Shown: one piece after another, positions 11,293-22,070 of the stretch | Position numbering within the stretch: position 1 is the stretch's first letter | How the letters are laid out: every line of letters begins with the position of its first letter | Source of the DNA: Cryptomeria japonica | Lineage: Eukaryota > Streptophyta > Pinopsida > Cupressales > Cupressaceae | Assembly (NCBI RefSeq): GCF_030272615.1 | Contig: NC_081413.1 | Location: forward strand, 158,166,849-158,230,848 | DNA length: 64,000 nucleotides | Reading direction: 5' to 3' | Notes under the pieces: generated by a model | Seen by the model: the letters and a program-made list of their open reading frames with translations, nothing else | Databases searched by the model: none | What the model was told of the DNA's origin: nothing | Position numbers and translations under genes: made by a program

Positions 11293-11661
11293 TTATATGC
11301 TTATGTAGTTCTTTTGCATATGGCCATGTGTGGGATTGAAATATTTGATGTAGTATTCCTTTTTTCTCATGAGTTGTCCTATCCACATGCTTTCTTTGAA
11401 TTTTTCTTGTACTTACTTTTTTATTTCTCTATTGTTATTGGGGCAATCTCTTATGCTAATATCCCACTTATTCATCCACTTAATGTTTTGCTTCATCCAT
11501 ATGCTCTTCCTTCTATCTAGTTTCTCTTCCGCTTCTGTTTTTGGCCAACAATGTATCTCCATGTTTCCTCATTTTCGTAGATAACTTAGCAACCGAAACA
11601 TAGCCGACGCTTCACTAGGAAAAGTCCCTGCCTCTACTAGGACAATCTTGTATGGAATAGA

Positions 11662-12195
11662 TTATTTAATCTTGAGGCTATTTGTGATTAAATGTTTTTG
11701 TAACCTCTCTATTTGTCTCCATTTTCTTGCTGAAGTGTTGCTGGCCCATACTTCACATCCGTAAAGTACAACTAAAACTACAAGAAGGCCAAAAAGAGTT
11801 TTCTTGGTTTTCCAGTCCCATAATTCAGCTCTTCTACATCTATTTTGTAATGAGTATAGAGCTTTCCATCCCCCTTGAATCCTTTTTACTCTACATGTTT
11901 GCCAACTGAGTTTATTGTGGAAGTCAAGGCCAAGGTATTTATATTCATTAACTGTTTGTAAGGGGCTGCCTTCAAAAGTAAATTCTCTATGAACTTTATT
12001 TCTTTTCAAGGTAAAGATCATGACCTTATTTTTGCTAGTGTTCACTTGCATCCCCACCTCATGGCAAAAGAGTTCTAGAGCCTTCAAGTGTTCCTTCAAA
12101 TCTTGTGCTGTTTTTGCCACTAAAATAAGTTCATCAGCATATAAAAGTAGCTTTATTACATAATTTGTCAAGTGAACTCCAAACTTGTCTATCAA
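11662..12195 (-). pseudogene. LINE reverse transcriptase, catalytic C-D-E motifs
   Basis: A 177-codon fragment. Residues around 17-24 read LLYADELIL, where active LINEs have YADD: the second catalytic aspartate is replaced by glutamate. It goes on with GMQVNTSKNKVMIF (motif D) and YKYLGLDF (motif E), then the thumb region to RLQKHLI. Even without the frameshifts the enzyme would be expected inactive. It overlaps no host gene and is antisense to RRP40. Confidence 0.85.
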
Positions 12196-12200
12196 TTCCT

Positions 12201-12878
12201 TTAATTTTTCAATGGATATCCCAAATAGTGTAGGAGATAATGGGCAGCCCTGCTTGATCCCAATGTTCCTTCCAAAGCAATCTGATAATCCTTGTTTGAT
12301 TTGGATTTTGGCTCAGATTTGGTCATACAATCTGTGACAACAACCCTATAATGTTTTGGAATTTTCAATTCTTCCATTCTACCCCACAATTTGCTTTTGG
12401 GTACTGTGTCAAAAGCTTTCTTGAAATCAATGAAGCAGCAAAAAGACCTCCCTTCCCTCTTTGTCCCAAACCTTCTCAATCAAATGTATGAGTGTGATGA
12501 AATGGTCGATGGTAGAATGCTTTGGCCTAAAGCCCGCTTGCCCTTTTGCTCTCTTTCCGTCCTTTTTTGCCCAAGTACTGATTCGTCTTTCTATCATGCG
12601 CCCAAAAAGTTTACCAAAAAGTGGATTGATCATTATAATGCGGTAATTTGAGGGTTGTTGATGTCTCCTCTTTTGAGCAAAGGGATGACAACACTAGTTG
12701 TCCAATTTGTCGGAAACCCATTTTGAGTTACCCCATTGAATATTCTTTTGACGTGAGGCGTGAGAATTTCCAAGCCCCATCTTAAGTATTCTGCTTGTAG
12801 GCCATCTATGTCTCGAGCTTTACCCATCACAAACTTTTTAATTCCTTCCGTAATATTGTTTGAAGAGAAGAGATTCAT
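12201..12878 (-). pseudogene. LINE reverse transcriptase, fingers and motif A, frameshifted
   Basis: Three overlapping frames together carry the N-terminal half of the polymerase: GKARDIDGLQAEYLRWG and VVIPLLKRGDINNP (12878-12633), INPLFGKLFGRMIERRI and QAGFRPKHSTIDHF (12633-12427), then FIDFKKAFDTVPKSKLW (12479-12201), which contains motif A with its catalytic Asp. The frame changes at about 12633 and 12430 are indels. A glycine-rich motif B segment before 12201 is badly damaged. Confidence 0.85.
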
Positions 12879-13115
12879 TCTTGAATTGATTGTTGGAGGA
12901 ATATCTTTATCTTGTTCTCTCTCATATAGCTGCTTTGCATATTCTAGCCATTAAAGATCTATGATACTATTCTCATTGACTATGTCTTTTTGTTGCAATT
13001 CTTTTCGAAATCCACTTGGATTTTGCCTCCCAAGCGAAATCAGCTCTTTTCTTCTTGTTTGCATATAGGCCTCTTTTTTCATTTTTACCAGGTTTGCATT
13101 TTCCTTGTTATTACC

Positions 13116-13436
13116 CTATACTTTGACCATTTTCTTTGCTACCTTACAGCCTTCATCATACCATAGGTTTGTCGGGAAGCTATTCTTATTGCTTCTTTTA
13201 GGCCTAGACCTTTTGCATGAGCTGAGTGCCTTGAGTATTATTGAGGTCAACTTGACGCTGCCTATTGTTTCCTTGTTTGACTTGTCCAACCCATTGGCTC
13301 CCATTTCATGCAGCTGTTTTTTGAGCATTTTTCGAAAGGTTTCTTGGTTTTCATGTATCAAAAGGATTGTGCCTTGACTGACCTCTTTCTTTTCTGTTTG
13401 TGGTGTCTTTTCTTGGTGTTGATTATCTTTTTGCAT
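13116..13436 (-). pseudogene. LINE ORF2 linker between endonuclease and RT
   Basis: A Lys/Glu-rich 106-codon fragment ending in NSFPTNLWYDEGCKVAKK. A W(Y/F)D-x-(E/G)C-K pattern of this kind lies between the endonuclease and reverse transcriptase of plant LINEs. Upstream (toward the N-terminus) the frame is cut by element C at 13538. The missing part resumes at 39165. Confidence 0.7.
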
Positions 13437-13543
13437 GTTAATCTTTACATATATTGTGTTGTGATCTTATTTCATTTATATGGGACAATCCTTCACTTCT
13501 ATGCTTATTAAACTTGTCATAAGTTTCTTGGACCTTATAACAT

Positions 13544-15010
13544 TGTAATGTCCCCTTTTTTAGATGCTATGGTTTTTGATTGGATTAGCCTATTATTGGC
13601 CCTCGTAGGCTAAGACTGACGGTTAGAGGGTTCCAGTTGGCAGTGAAGGAGGCTTATTTCCATTCCTGAGGTCACAAGTGTTCAAGATTGCTTTTCGTTT
13701 GGTTCAGTTTGGCTTTCCATTAATTTAAAAGTGCACATCATTTAAATATTTAATTGACTTTATTATGAGAGGGTTATTTAATGAATTATGAAGTCAATTA
13801 TCTAAAGTGCATTTAAGTTATATTGGGGGCCCACTTGAAGAGATGATATATTAAATGCTTTTAAAGTATACTTTATTATAAGTGATAAAGTGTTATTTAA
13901 AGGGAGATATAAGTGTTTAATAAAGTATACTTTATATTGTGCACCAAATGGAGGGAAAAGTAAATGAAATTAAAGGGAAATTAAATGAGATGAAGCCAAA
14001 TGCAAATTAAATATTATATAAAGGCTTTTGAAAAGGGATTTCATTCATTATTGAAGAGATCATTTACTTGTGTTTTTGATGTGGGAGCTTTTGTGGAGAA
14101 ATTCACAAGGGTTTCAGTTATCTTTAGTCTTTGAGAACGAAAACTCTCATTGGACTTTGCAATTTTGAGGCTGTGCAATACCAGCTGATATTATTGCTTG
14201 AGAGGGCTTCGTTTAGGAGTCCATTTGGAGCTTACAGCCTACAGGTGAAGAATCAACATAGGGTTTGAAGCAATTTGAAGGTATATCTATCATAGACCTA
14301 AGTTTTTATCATTGGTAGCCATTATCGATCAAATTCCAAGCCTAACAGTGACGCTAAAGTACCCGTGAACAGTGATGCTAAAGTACCTGTGAATAGTAGT
14401 TGCTAAATTACCTTCCTCTTGGCATGTGGGGTTTATATCAGGCAATGGTTAAAGTTTGTCAAGTGCAGATTGCATACTTGTTGGAGAATGTTTATTGAGG
14501 GCTTTAATTACTGGTTTACACTTCCAGAATTTGCTGTCATAACATTTTCAGACCTGCAGTCACTGACATTGAAATCCGGGTATGAAAGTATTGCATGCCA
14601 ACTATTTGTAATAATGCCCATTCATTTTCAATCATTGTAATCAGTCTAAAATGCTGCAATTAAAGAGTTTGGAGCTACATGTGATTTGTTTGTTAAAATA
14701 CTTCCTTGCTGTAGTTGTTTATTTGCATAGGTAGGTTGCTTGCCAAGTGTTTGTACTGATGTCCCTTGGCTGTAGGTGCACATTAGCGATCTTATTGCAT
14801 TATATATACCTTATATTACATCCTAAATTCATTTCTGTCATTTGCATATGTTCATTTGAGTCCACTGAATGCATATTATCATTATCTTCATTGAAAATAC
14901 CAAAAAGAATCACCAATCAACAAGTTCAGATTTTGCAAGGCAAGTGTTTGACAAAATTCCTAAGGGTACAATTCAATAATTTAAGGGCAAAATTAACAAG
15001 GGACATTATA
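13544..15010 (+). repeat. 5' LTR of element C
   Basis: Starts TGTAATGTCCCC and ends GGGACATTATA (a C-to-T change from TACA). TATATAAA at 14015-14022 is the likely core promoter, preceded by two copies of palindrome AAAGTATACTTT (near 13864 and 13924). Compared with the 3' LTR it lacks about 200 bp, including a TTAAT-rich microsatellite and the CTTACTA-TTTT-TAGTAAG palindrome at 26691-26708. Confidence 0.9.
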
Positions 15011-15011
15011 G

Positions 15012-15023
15012 TGGTATCAGAGC
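15012..15023 (+). other. Primer binding site of element C (tRNA-iMet)
   Basis: TGGTATCAGAGC, one base after the 5' LTR, complementary to the initiator tRNA-Met 3' end. Same primer as elements A1 and the copia-like remnant. Confidence 0.92.
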
Positions 15024-15087
15024 GGTTTCCTGCCGTCCTGTTGGGGTTTGAATTAAATATTCAAAGAGCTCACATTGCATCATTTGA

Positions 15088-15984
15088 ATGACCAGCGCTG
15101 AGAAGTTTTCAGTTATGGGTTACTACAGTATCGTAGGAAAATCTAGGGAAGAGATTGAACAGGATGCCATCAAGATAAGGAAAAGATGTGAACGGGAAGC
15201 TCTTCAACTCTTTGAGGGATATCAGAGTATGCCAGATAAATTTAAAGGACAATGCTCTCTTTATGATTATCTGAACTTGTTTGTCTCCCAGAGGCTTGAA
15301 GAGATTGGGTTGGTAAAGTATATGAGGAGGGTGTATAAGAAGAAAATTTCATTAAAAGGGACACAATTCAGTCATGGGCACATAGTAAGCAGGTATGGTA
15401 GAACTACTAAATCAGCTTATGAGGATGGTTCTACATCTAAACTCAATGACCAGGTTACAGGAACTCCCATAATGAGTAGGAATGAAATGAGAAGACAAGG
15501 TCTATGCTTCACTTGCAAAGGTTTTTGGGAGCCTAACCACCAATGCACAGATAATGAGGTGAAGGAGCTTGATAAAGACCTCAAATACATTGAAGAGGAA
15601 GCCATGAATGGGGCAGATTTGGAGTTGCACTTGTTGCATGAAGATGATGGGGTTCATGATTCACATCATTTGGAAGGACAAAGAGGATCCCATGATTTAG
15701 CCATTGAGATGAAGGAGACTTATACGCGTGCTGATTTACATTGCAGCCAAACTATTGAGCTTAATCATGATATAGATGTGTTAGTAAATGACGGAAATGT
15801 GGGCACACAAGTTGGAAGCGTCAAAGATGATGAATGTGCAGAGGATACAAGCTCTATCAGATCTGATTTTTGTAGCAGCAGTCGGAATTTTGTGCACTAT
15901 TATAAGGTAACTGCCATTCCATGTGTGAAGGATGGTTGTATGGAGTTCCCTAGTGGACACTCAAGATTTGGGCGTCAGAAATGA
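15088..15984 (+). CDS. Element C gag-derived protein, part 1
   Basis: An intact 298-codon frame starts 64 nt after the primer site. Residues 1-90 are basic/charged helices. A zinc-knuckle-like CFTCKGFWEPNHQC sits near residues 139-152, very like the gag knuckle of A2 (CCSCREPWAPGHRC). After it the sequence becomes acidic (DKDLKYIEEEA and onward). The usual gag core upstream of the knuckle is missing, so it looks like a shortened, reshaped gag. A second frame continues directly at 15981 with a shift, probably an indel rather than programmed. Role inferred: RNA binding or packaging. Confidence 0.7.
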   Translation: MTSAEKFSVMGYYSIVGKSREEIEQDAIKIRKRCEREALQLFEGYQSMPDKFKGQCSLYDYLNLFVSQRLEEIGLVKYMRRVYKKKISLKGTQFSHGHIVSRYGRTTKSAYEDGSTSKLNDQVTGTPIMSRNEMRRQGLCFTCKGFWEPNHQCTDNEVKELDKDLKYIEEEAMNGADLELHLLHEDDGVHDSHHLEGQRGSHDLAIEMKETYTRADLHCSQTIELNHDIDVLVNDGNVGTQVGSVKDDECAEDTSSIRSDFCSSSRNFVHYYKVTAIPCVKDGCMEFPSGHSRFGRQK

Positions 15985-16277
15985 ATTATATGATGCAAAT
16001 TCATGGCACAACAAGTCTGATTTTGGAGACCTTGGAAAATAAATCAAAGAATTCATTGGTTGGCAATGAATCCCAGGATCGTGACTCGGATGGACATGCG
16101 GTTACATCTGGGGTGGAAACGTGTGAAGATACTGTCATATTAGCAGCTTCTACCTTACCAGTTGAGCCATCTTTTGAGGTACATAGCCGCAGTACCTTAG
16201 TTGTTGATGTGTGCACTGATGATGGCACACATGATGTGGGTTCAGAGTTGTATGGTTTAGATCAACATGAAGGTATT
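15981..16277 (+). CDS. Element C acidic protein, part 2 (5' piece)
   Basis: This frame overlaps the end of part 1 by four bases and runs into the solo LTR inserted at 16278. Removing that LTR and one copy of the GTATT duplication joins codon ATT (16275-16277) in frame to GTT at 18520, and the frame ends at 18918, giving about 230 codons in all. The sequence is acidic and Ser/Thr/Val-rich with no domain I recognise. It fills the place where protease and polymerase would be in a normal element. Confidence 0.6.
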
Positions 16278-18514
16278 TGTAATATCCCCAACAATTTTTC
16301 AATTTGTTTCCAGTTACAATCACAACAAGAACTTGTTAAGGTTAGGAAATCAAGTTACAATAATGCTGAAGTTGTAACCCTTCCACTTTCTGATCACCAA
16401 GTGCCCAATATGGGAAGGTGAGAGCATACGGTGTTGAGGGTATCGTTAGCTTCAAATAACTAGAAATAATACAATGCTCGGGTGGCAAGTCAACCCTTTC
16501 CACTTTTCAACGGGATATGGAGAATTTTGAAGATCACTTGGCGGTGAACCAGCCAAGGATAATACAAGAAACTAAAGAACAATCACTCTACCGCTTATGC
16601 AGTGGGAGGACTAGAAATGAAATTTACTATCAAGTCCACCGCTTATTCAGCGAGAGGACAACATTACAAAATATTCAAAATAGGCGGCTAAGCCAGCCTC
16701 TTCCACTTACGCAGTGGGGCTACAAGGAATAATCCAAAAGATAGCTGTTAGTACTACTAACTAGCTTTACAATGCACATTATGGATTATCAATACATGAA
16801 ATATCACTATCCCAAAGATAGACGGCATAGCTAGCCTCTTCCACTTATGCAGTGGGACTAACAAATAACATAACTTTGCTGTTAGTACTACTAACCAGCA
16901 TTACAAATCATATAGAATGAAGAATCAAGTGTTGATAACAATTCCAACAGCTGCAACAATAATAGACAATCACTCCCAAACCAACTTAGACTACTCACAC
17001 CAAAAAGCTCTTCTAACACACAACTATGAAATTCTGAAAATCAATAACACGCAAACCAGCAAGCTACGGACACCCCAAAATGCTCATAACTTCTCCAAAT
17101 CAACTCCGAATGACACAAAAACAGAAGCAAATGAAAGCTATCACTAAGGCGATGCAACCAAAGATGCAAACCTGCACTGCGAACACCACAAACAACCAAC
17201 ACACAACCCAAGGCAGACAAGAGATGGTACGACCTAGCTAGAAAGTTCGATTTGCTGCCAAAAATCAGAAAGAACACCAAATGAAACGCCAAGGTGGAAG
17301 AATGATCGCCCTCTAGATACGCTTCCAACGAGCTATTACCTAGAATAATTGATTGCACAGGCAGGGAGATACGATCGAATCTTCGCTTCAGCCACACCAA
17401 AAACCAGCAACACTGAAATCCACACCACACTGAAAATCTGTAAATGCATGCTAAATTCGAACCACACATTCAGAAGATCCAATCACAGCTAGGAGTGATG
17501 TCTCACACTCGAAGTCTGTCAAGAGCCCTAGGAGGTATTCACCCTCGAAGATTGTCTGGAGTTAATCCGACAGCATAATGGTGTAAATTGTCTGAGATAC
17601 CAAATGAGAAGCCCAACACTCTCATTTATAGATTTTGAGGGCTCAAATTCAAATTCACATTCCCTCCAAATGAACGCCAAATTCAAATGCACATTCACTT
17701 CACATTATTTTGAAATTACATTTCATTTCTCCTTTCTCCAAATCAACCTTCTCATAGGAGCAAATATTCTTTATAAAAATGACAATAAAATCATAATGTG
17801 GCATCCAAGGTAGATAAGTGAAATATATTATAAAATTAACTTATTTCTCCATAAGGCGTCCATCTTGCCGTATTAATATTTCGCTTTATAAAGTATTTTT
17901 CCTCAACAATAAATCACCCAATATATAATTAAGGAAATGACTTATATATCAATATAACTTAAGCAATCCCTTTTAAATAAATCGTCCAGCCTTTGCCTTA
18001 AGTTATAATTTAATTTAAAACACCATTTTTCATCAAATATTGAACTTTGCCAAAACAAGCTCCAAGGATATGGGGAAACAAGCTGAGAGAATTGCCCTGC
18101 TAGAAATAGTCATTGAATTGAGCTGAGGAACCCTTGCCAAGAATAGCCATCTGAACAAGCTTGTTGACATCCTGCTAAAAATAGTACTTACTAAAAATAG
18201 CATATTGCTAAAAATAGTAAGTGCTTCCAAAGTGATTTTAACCACATTCTAAGCAGCCGTCACACTTACTAAAAATAGTAAGTCCAAAAAAGTAACCTGA
18301 TGCAGATGCATGTCGAACCATCCTGAAGCTCTCTGAAAACCCAAAAGGAATCCAGAATCCAAACTGTCAAACTCCCAACATACACCCCCTGAAAACACCA
18401 AAGAATCCTCCTAGAAAATAGGAAACCCTAATTTCTGCTCCTGATTAGCCTATGGACCTCCGAAATAGGCTAACGACCAGTTGAACTAATCATTGCGGAG
18501 AAGGGGACATTACA
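16278..18514 (-). mobile_element. Solo LTR of the A family, inside element C
   Basis: 2,237 bp, flanked by perfect 5-bp duplications GTATT (16273-16277 and 18515-18519), with ends TGTAATATCCCC and GGGGACATTACA. A minus-strand TATAAAT box lies near 17621-17628. The segment 16490-16855 (transcribed part on the minus strand) has repeated stem-loops such as CCACTTATGCAGTGG (16841-16855), CCACTTACGCAGTGG (16703-16717) and CGCTTATTCAGCG (16640-16652). The palindrome ACTTACTAAAAATAGTAAGT is at 18264-18283. It is a product of LTR-LTR recombination of a full element. Confidence 0.93.
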
Positions 18515-18519
18515 GTATT

Positions 18520-18918
18520 GTTCAGTTTGTGAACAATCCCTTGTTTGAGGTAGATGCTGCATTGTCTTATGATAATCCCCTTTTCGAATTAGATGTTGAT
18601 CACTCTCTTGACCCAAGTTCTGAGATGAGTATTGGTTGTAGCGTTTGGGACCCACCTAGTGCATCGGGTCTTCAGACATGGTTTGCAGAGGAGTTTTCAG
18701 GTGTTTACATAGTGAGGAGTACCTATAGTTTTACTTTTGATCCTCATGTGCATGACCCCTTTCGAATGCATAGTTCAGTTGCGTATTTGTTAAATAGCAT
18801 GTATGACAGTTCACCTTGCATAGTTTTGGGAAGTAAACTTTGTCAGCCTTCCGAGTTGCTTCTCTTTGAGTCGTCTCCTCCTGCGACACCAGTTGTTGAT
18901 ATTGATTTGGTTCAGTAG
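18520..18918 (+). CDS. Element C acidic protein, part 2 (3' piece)
   Basis: Continues the frame of 15981-16277 after the solo LTR. It opens with a near-duplicate motif, NNPLFEVDAALSYDNPLFEL (two NPLFE(V/L)D units), then aromatic/Ser-rich sequence, and stops TAG at 18916-18918. No known domain. The frame stays open over 133 codons despite the insertion next to it, so the insertion may be recent relative to decay. It ends about 140 bp before the polypurine tract. Confidence 0.55.
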   Translation, partial: VQFVNNPLFEVDAALSYDNPLFELDVDHSLDPSSEMSIGCSVWDPPSASGLQTWFAEEFSGVYIVRSTYSFTFDPHVHDPFRMHSSVAYLLNSMYDSSPCIVLGSKLCQPSELLLFESSPPATPVVDIDLVQ

Positions 18919-19033
18919 GCACTGTCAGTTATTTCGATGTTGGTGTTACAGGAGCTAGTTGGTATCAACAGGGACATTACACAGTTCTTCCCTTGGGACC
19001 CGGGTGGACTAGTTTGTTATTTTGTTTCTGAGA

Positions 19034-19068
19034 TTGCTTGGGGACAAGCAATTTCAAGGAGGGCGGAT
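19034..19068 (+). other. Polypurine tract and adjacent hairpin of element C
   Basis: The palindrome TTGCTTGGGGACAAGCAA (19034-19051) is followed by the purine tract AAGGAGGGCGGAT (19056-19068), immediately before the 3' LTR start TGTAATGTCCCC. The same order and nearly the same sequence occur at the A2 3' LTR (minus strand, 45237 to 45203). Confidence 0.85.
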
Positions 19069-19169
19069 TGTAATGTCCCCTTTTTCGGATGATATGGTTT
19101 TTGATTGGATTAGCCTATTATTGGCCCTCGTAGGCAAAGATTGACGGTTAGAGGGTTCCAGTTGGCACT

Positions 19170-19214
19170 TGTTGTGACCATTTCACACATCGCCCCATTA
19201 GAATGGGGACCCCC
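19170..19214 (+). other. B1 5'-terminal double hairpin
   Basis: Stem 1 is TGTGA-CCATT-TCACA and stem 2 is CCCCATT-AG-AATGGGG, starting within three bases of the element's end and followed by ACCCCC. The same two stems occur at the starts of B2, B3, B4 and B6 (B5 degraded). In B2 the sequences change but pairing is kept. Confidence 0.85.
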
Positions 19215-19559
19215 TCTTTTTTGCTTTTGTTTTGCTTGTTCTTCTCTTTGCTTTTAGGGTTTTGAGTGAGTGAGTTGTTTGTCTGGGCTAGGGCTAAACC
19301 TTAGGGGTTTCTTTTGGATATTATACAAGCTGAGTCAAGTCAAATTTTGAAAGTTGTTAAGCGTCCTCCTGAGAATTGAGATTGTTGAAATAAGGTTAAG
19401 CCTGTCAGGGGAGTCAGATAGGTCTCAGGGTAAGTCTAGATTGAGGGTTTTAGGGTAAAATCCAATTTTGACTAAGTGTTAGCATTTTTTAAGGAGAAAT
19501 TGTGTGTTCTTGCCTAGGTGAGTTTTGATCAATTTTTTGAAGCAAGATGATTCCTGAAG

Positions 19560-21465
19560 CAGACAAATCGCTCCTGACCCTCACTGAAGGCCCAAGGCGA
19601 AATTTATCCTGAGTGCAAATTCCTGTTTGGAGAAGGCTTGCTAACTGGTTTCTGGCCTTGAGAATGACCTAACTCTGCCTTGTGAAGTGATTGGAGACTT
19701 AAATTTTGGATAGTTTAGCTAGAAAGGGTAAATTCGCTCCTGACCCTTGCCAAGGGTCCAGGACAAAAATGTTATTTAAGGCATATTTGTCACTGATTTT
19801 TCTAATTTGTTTTGTGCAGGATCTCCAGGAGGGATGATTGGACGTGACTTGATGCTTTTGAAGATTTTAAGGCATGGAAAATGATGAATTTTGAAGGCTA
19901 AGGGAAAATTCGCTCCTGACCCTCTTTGAAGGTCTAGGGCGAAAAAACTTATTAGAGTCATTCCTGACCTTGTTTGGTCAAATTGAGATATCAAAGGTAG
20001 GGTGGAGGATGAAATGAGCGTGATAAAGTGTCCAGACTTGATTGAAGATGACGAATTGAAGGAGTTCTGCCCAAGGGGAGTAAAGTCGCTCCTGACCCTC
20101 TCTGAAGGACCAAAGTGAAATTCTTTATATGCACATTTTTAGACCTTTCTTGAACGGGAACTTTTATTCATAGCGTGAAACAAGATGAAATCTTTCCTAG
20201 CAAAGGCATTTCATGATGAAAAGTGAAGCATTTTGGTCTAGAAGGCAAAATTCGCTCTTGACCCTCTCTAAAGGTCCAGAGCGAAATTTTCAAAAGGCAC
20301 ATTTCTTGCTAGGTCAAAGTGATTTTTTATGATTGGAATAGATGAAAGCAAGTGTGTTTTACCCATTGAATATAATTTGGACAATCAACAAGGAGGCAAT
20401 CAAGCCAGGTTTGAAAAGTCGCTCTTGACCCTCTCTGAAGGTCCAGGGCGAATTTCTAAGTTTCTCTCCTTTCTTTGAAGAATTAAGACAAAATCTTGCT
20501 TGAATGAGTGAGGAAGGGTGTGTTTTGACCGTTGAAGATAATTTGGAGGGCTAGCAAAAGATGGATAAACTTGAATTTGCAAAATCGCTCCTGACCTTCA
20601 CTGAAGGCCTAGGGCGAAAAACCTAATATCCAACCTTTTCCTCCAAAATTAAATGAAGCTAAGCCTAGACACAAGTTGGAGACGGTGTTTGAAATGCCTT
20701 GAAGTGGAATTGAGATGCGAAGAGTGCAAATGTTGAGGACAATAAGGAAAATCGCTCTTGACCCTCTCCAAGGGTCCAGGGCGAAATTTCCAAGAGCTCT
20801 CACTTCCCTTGTATTTCGAGATGGTATTTTTGTTTCCAAGACTCAAAAGGGAGTGGAGAACGATATTCTATGCCTTGAAAGTAATTTGAAGTTGAAGTGA
20901 TCAAGAATTTGTGCAAAGGACTCAAAATCGCTCTTGACCTTCACTGAAGGCCCAGGGCGAAATTTGCAAAACCAACAACTTCCCTTCAAGATCGCGCTAA
21001 GGCAAGGTTGTGCTAAGGTGGAAAGGTCCTCCAAAAACGTAATGAACAAGGATTTACCTCCAAAACTTAATGATCGTGGCCTAAATTGCAAAAGTCGCTC
21101 CTGACCTTCACTGGAGGCCCAGAGCGAAAATCTTTGAAGTCCTTATTTTGCATTGCAAAAGCAAATCAAGCATGCATGGAACGAGTGAAGGAGATCATTG
21201 CTTATCCCACAAGGAGAGTTGACAATTAAAAGATGAAGGATTAAGAGCAAAAGTGAAAAATCGCTCCTGACCCTCTTTGAGGGTCCAGGGCGAAAAAATC
21301 CTAATAACGCTTTCCTCCTAGAGATCAAGTGAAATCAAACTCAAAACCACAGTTAAAAATGCCATTTAAATGCCTAGATGAAGTTTTGGACTAGAAAAAT
21401 GAGGTATGCAAGGCCTAAATTGAAAGTTCGCTCCTGACCCTTGCCAAGGGTCCAGGGCGAAGTTA
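19560..21465 (+). repeat. B1 array of 12 palindromic cores, about 167-bp period
   Basis: Each core of about 33 bp runs from TCGCTCCTGACC to GG-CCAGGGCGA and can fold on itself (for example CCTTCACTGAAGG at its centre). Cores start near 19565, 19735, 19909, 20091, 20250, 20417, 20583, 20750, 20927, 21094, 21259 and 21428. The sequences between them are homologous but much more diverged. Minus-strand open frames with repeated GPSERVKSDF-like strings are antisense readings of this array. Confidence 0.9.
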
Positions 21466-21800
21466 GTAGCATTCTTTATTTTACCATATTTGAGCATTGA
21501 TATTCCCCAAATTCCTCAAAATTGCTCACTTCGAAGCCTTTGAAAAAGAAATTAATTAAAATTAAATTGGCATTTAATAAAAGACATATTGGCATTTAAT
21601 AAATTAATTTTGAGCCTTAAAAAATCAAACTTTTATTGTGAAGGCATTTAAAATTAATTTTTATGAAATTAAAATTAAATATGGAGCGCTTAAGGTCTTA
21701 TTTTCATTTATTTTATCAAGTCGGCCCCTCCTTTTTACAATTTTATTTATTTTTTAAACCTCTTTTTGCCAAGTCAGCCTAGAGGGAGCAAAGGGGTGGG

Positions 21801-21813
21801 CGCTCTATATATT
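21801..21813 (+). promoter_or_regulatory. B1 TATA box 1 (ORF promoter)
   Basis: CGCTC-TATATATT about 475 bp before the start codon. The same GCGCC-TATATA arrangement occurs in B3 (41434-41443), B4 (48637-48646) and B6 (63141-63153), at the equivalent place between array and ORF. Confidence 0.65.
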
Positions 21814-22070
21814 GGAGATGTTTTTTTTCACAATTCAAATCATTCACTCATTGCTTCAAGTGCGAATTTGGAGAGCAAGAAGGAGGTGCGAAATCTGGTC
21901 TATTTGTAGCGAATTTATTTCAAGTGTTGGAGACTAGAAGGAAGTGGAGTTGATTCTTGTGAAGACTAAAGGAGGCGCATTTTATTCAAGGGAGAACTTT
22001 GATCTACATTTTGCCTAGCGAAATTCATCTATTTTTGCATCATTTCTTAGAGTTTAATACTCAAGGGGAG

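Larger units (their letters stand above)
10969..13543 (-). mobile_element. LINE (non-LTR retrotransposon), 3' half
   Basis: Minus-strand non-LTR element, split by LTR element C. This part carries, in reading order from 13436 down, the linker after the endonuclease, reverse transcriptase motifs in at least three frames, and the C-terminal cysteine/histidine motif. The 5' half continues at 39165-40290. Frameshifts and stops throughout show it is dead and old. No clear poly(A) tail (poly-T on this strand) was found below 10969, so the 3' end is uncertain. Confidence 0.85.

Noticed and set aside
20400-21330. Several minus-strand open frames with repeated FRPGPSERV-like peptides
   Set aside because: They are antisense translations of the palindromic core array in B1 (also in B4 and B6); the frames are short and follow the repeat period, not a protein family.
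19560-21465. CRISPR-like look: short repeats with regular longer spacers
   Set aside because: Spacers are homologous to each other and about 130 bp long, cores vary, and the setting is a plant transposon. No cas genes.
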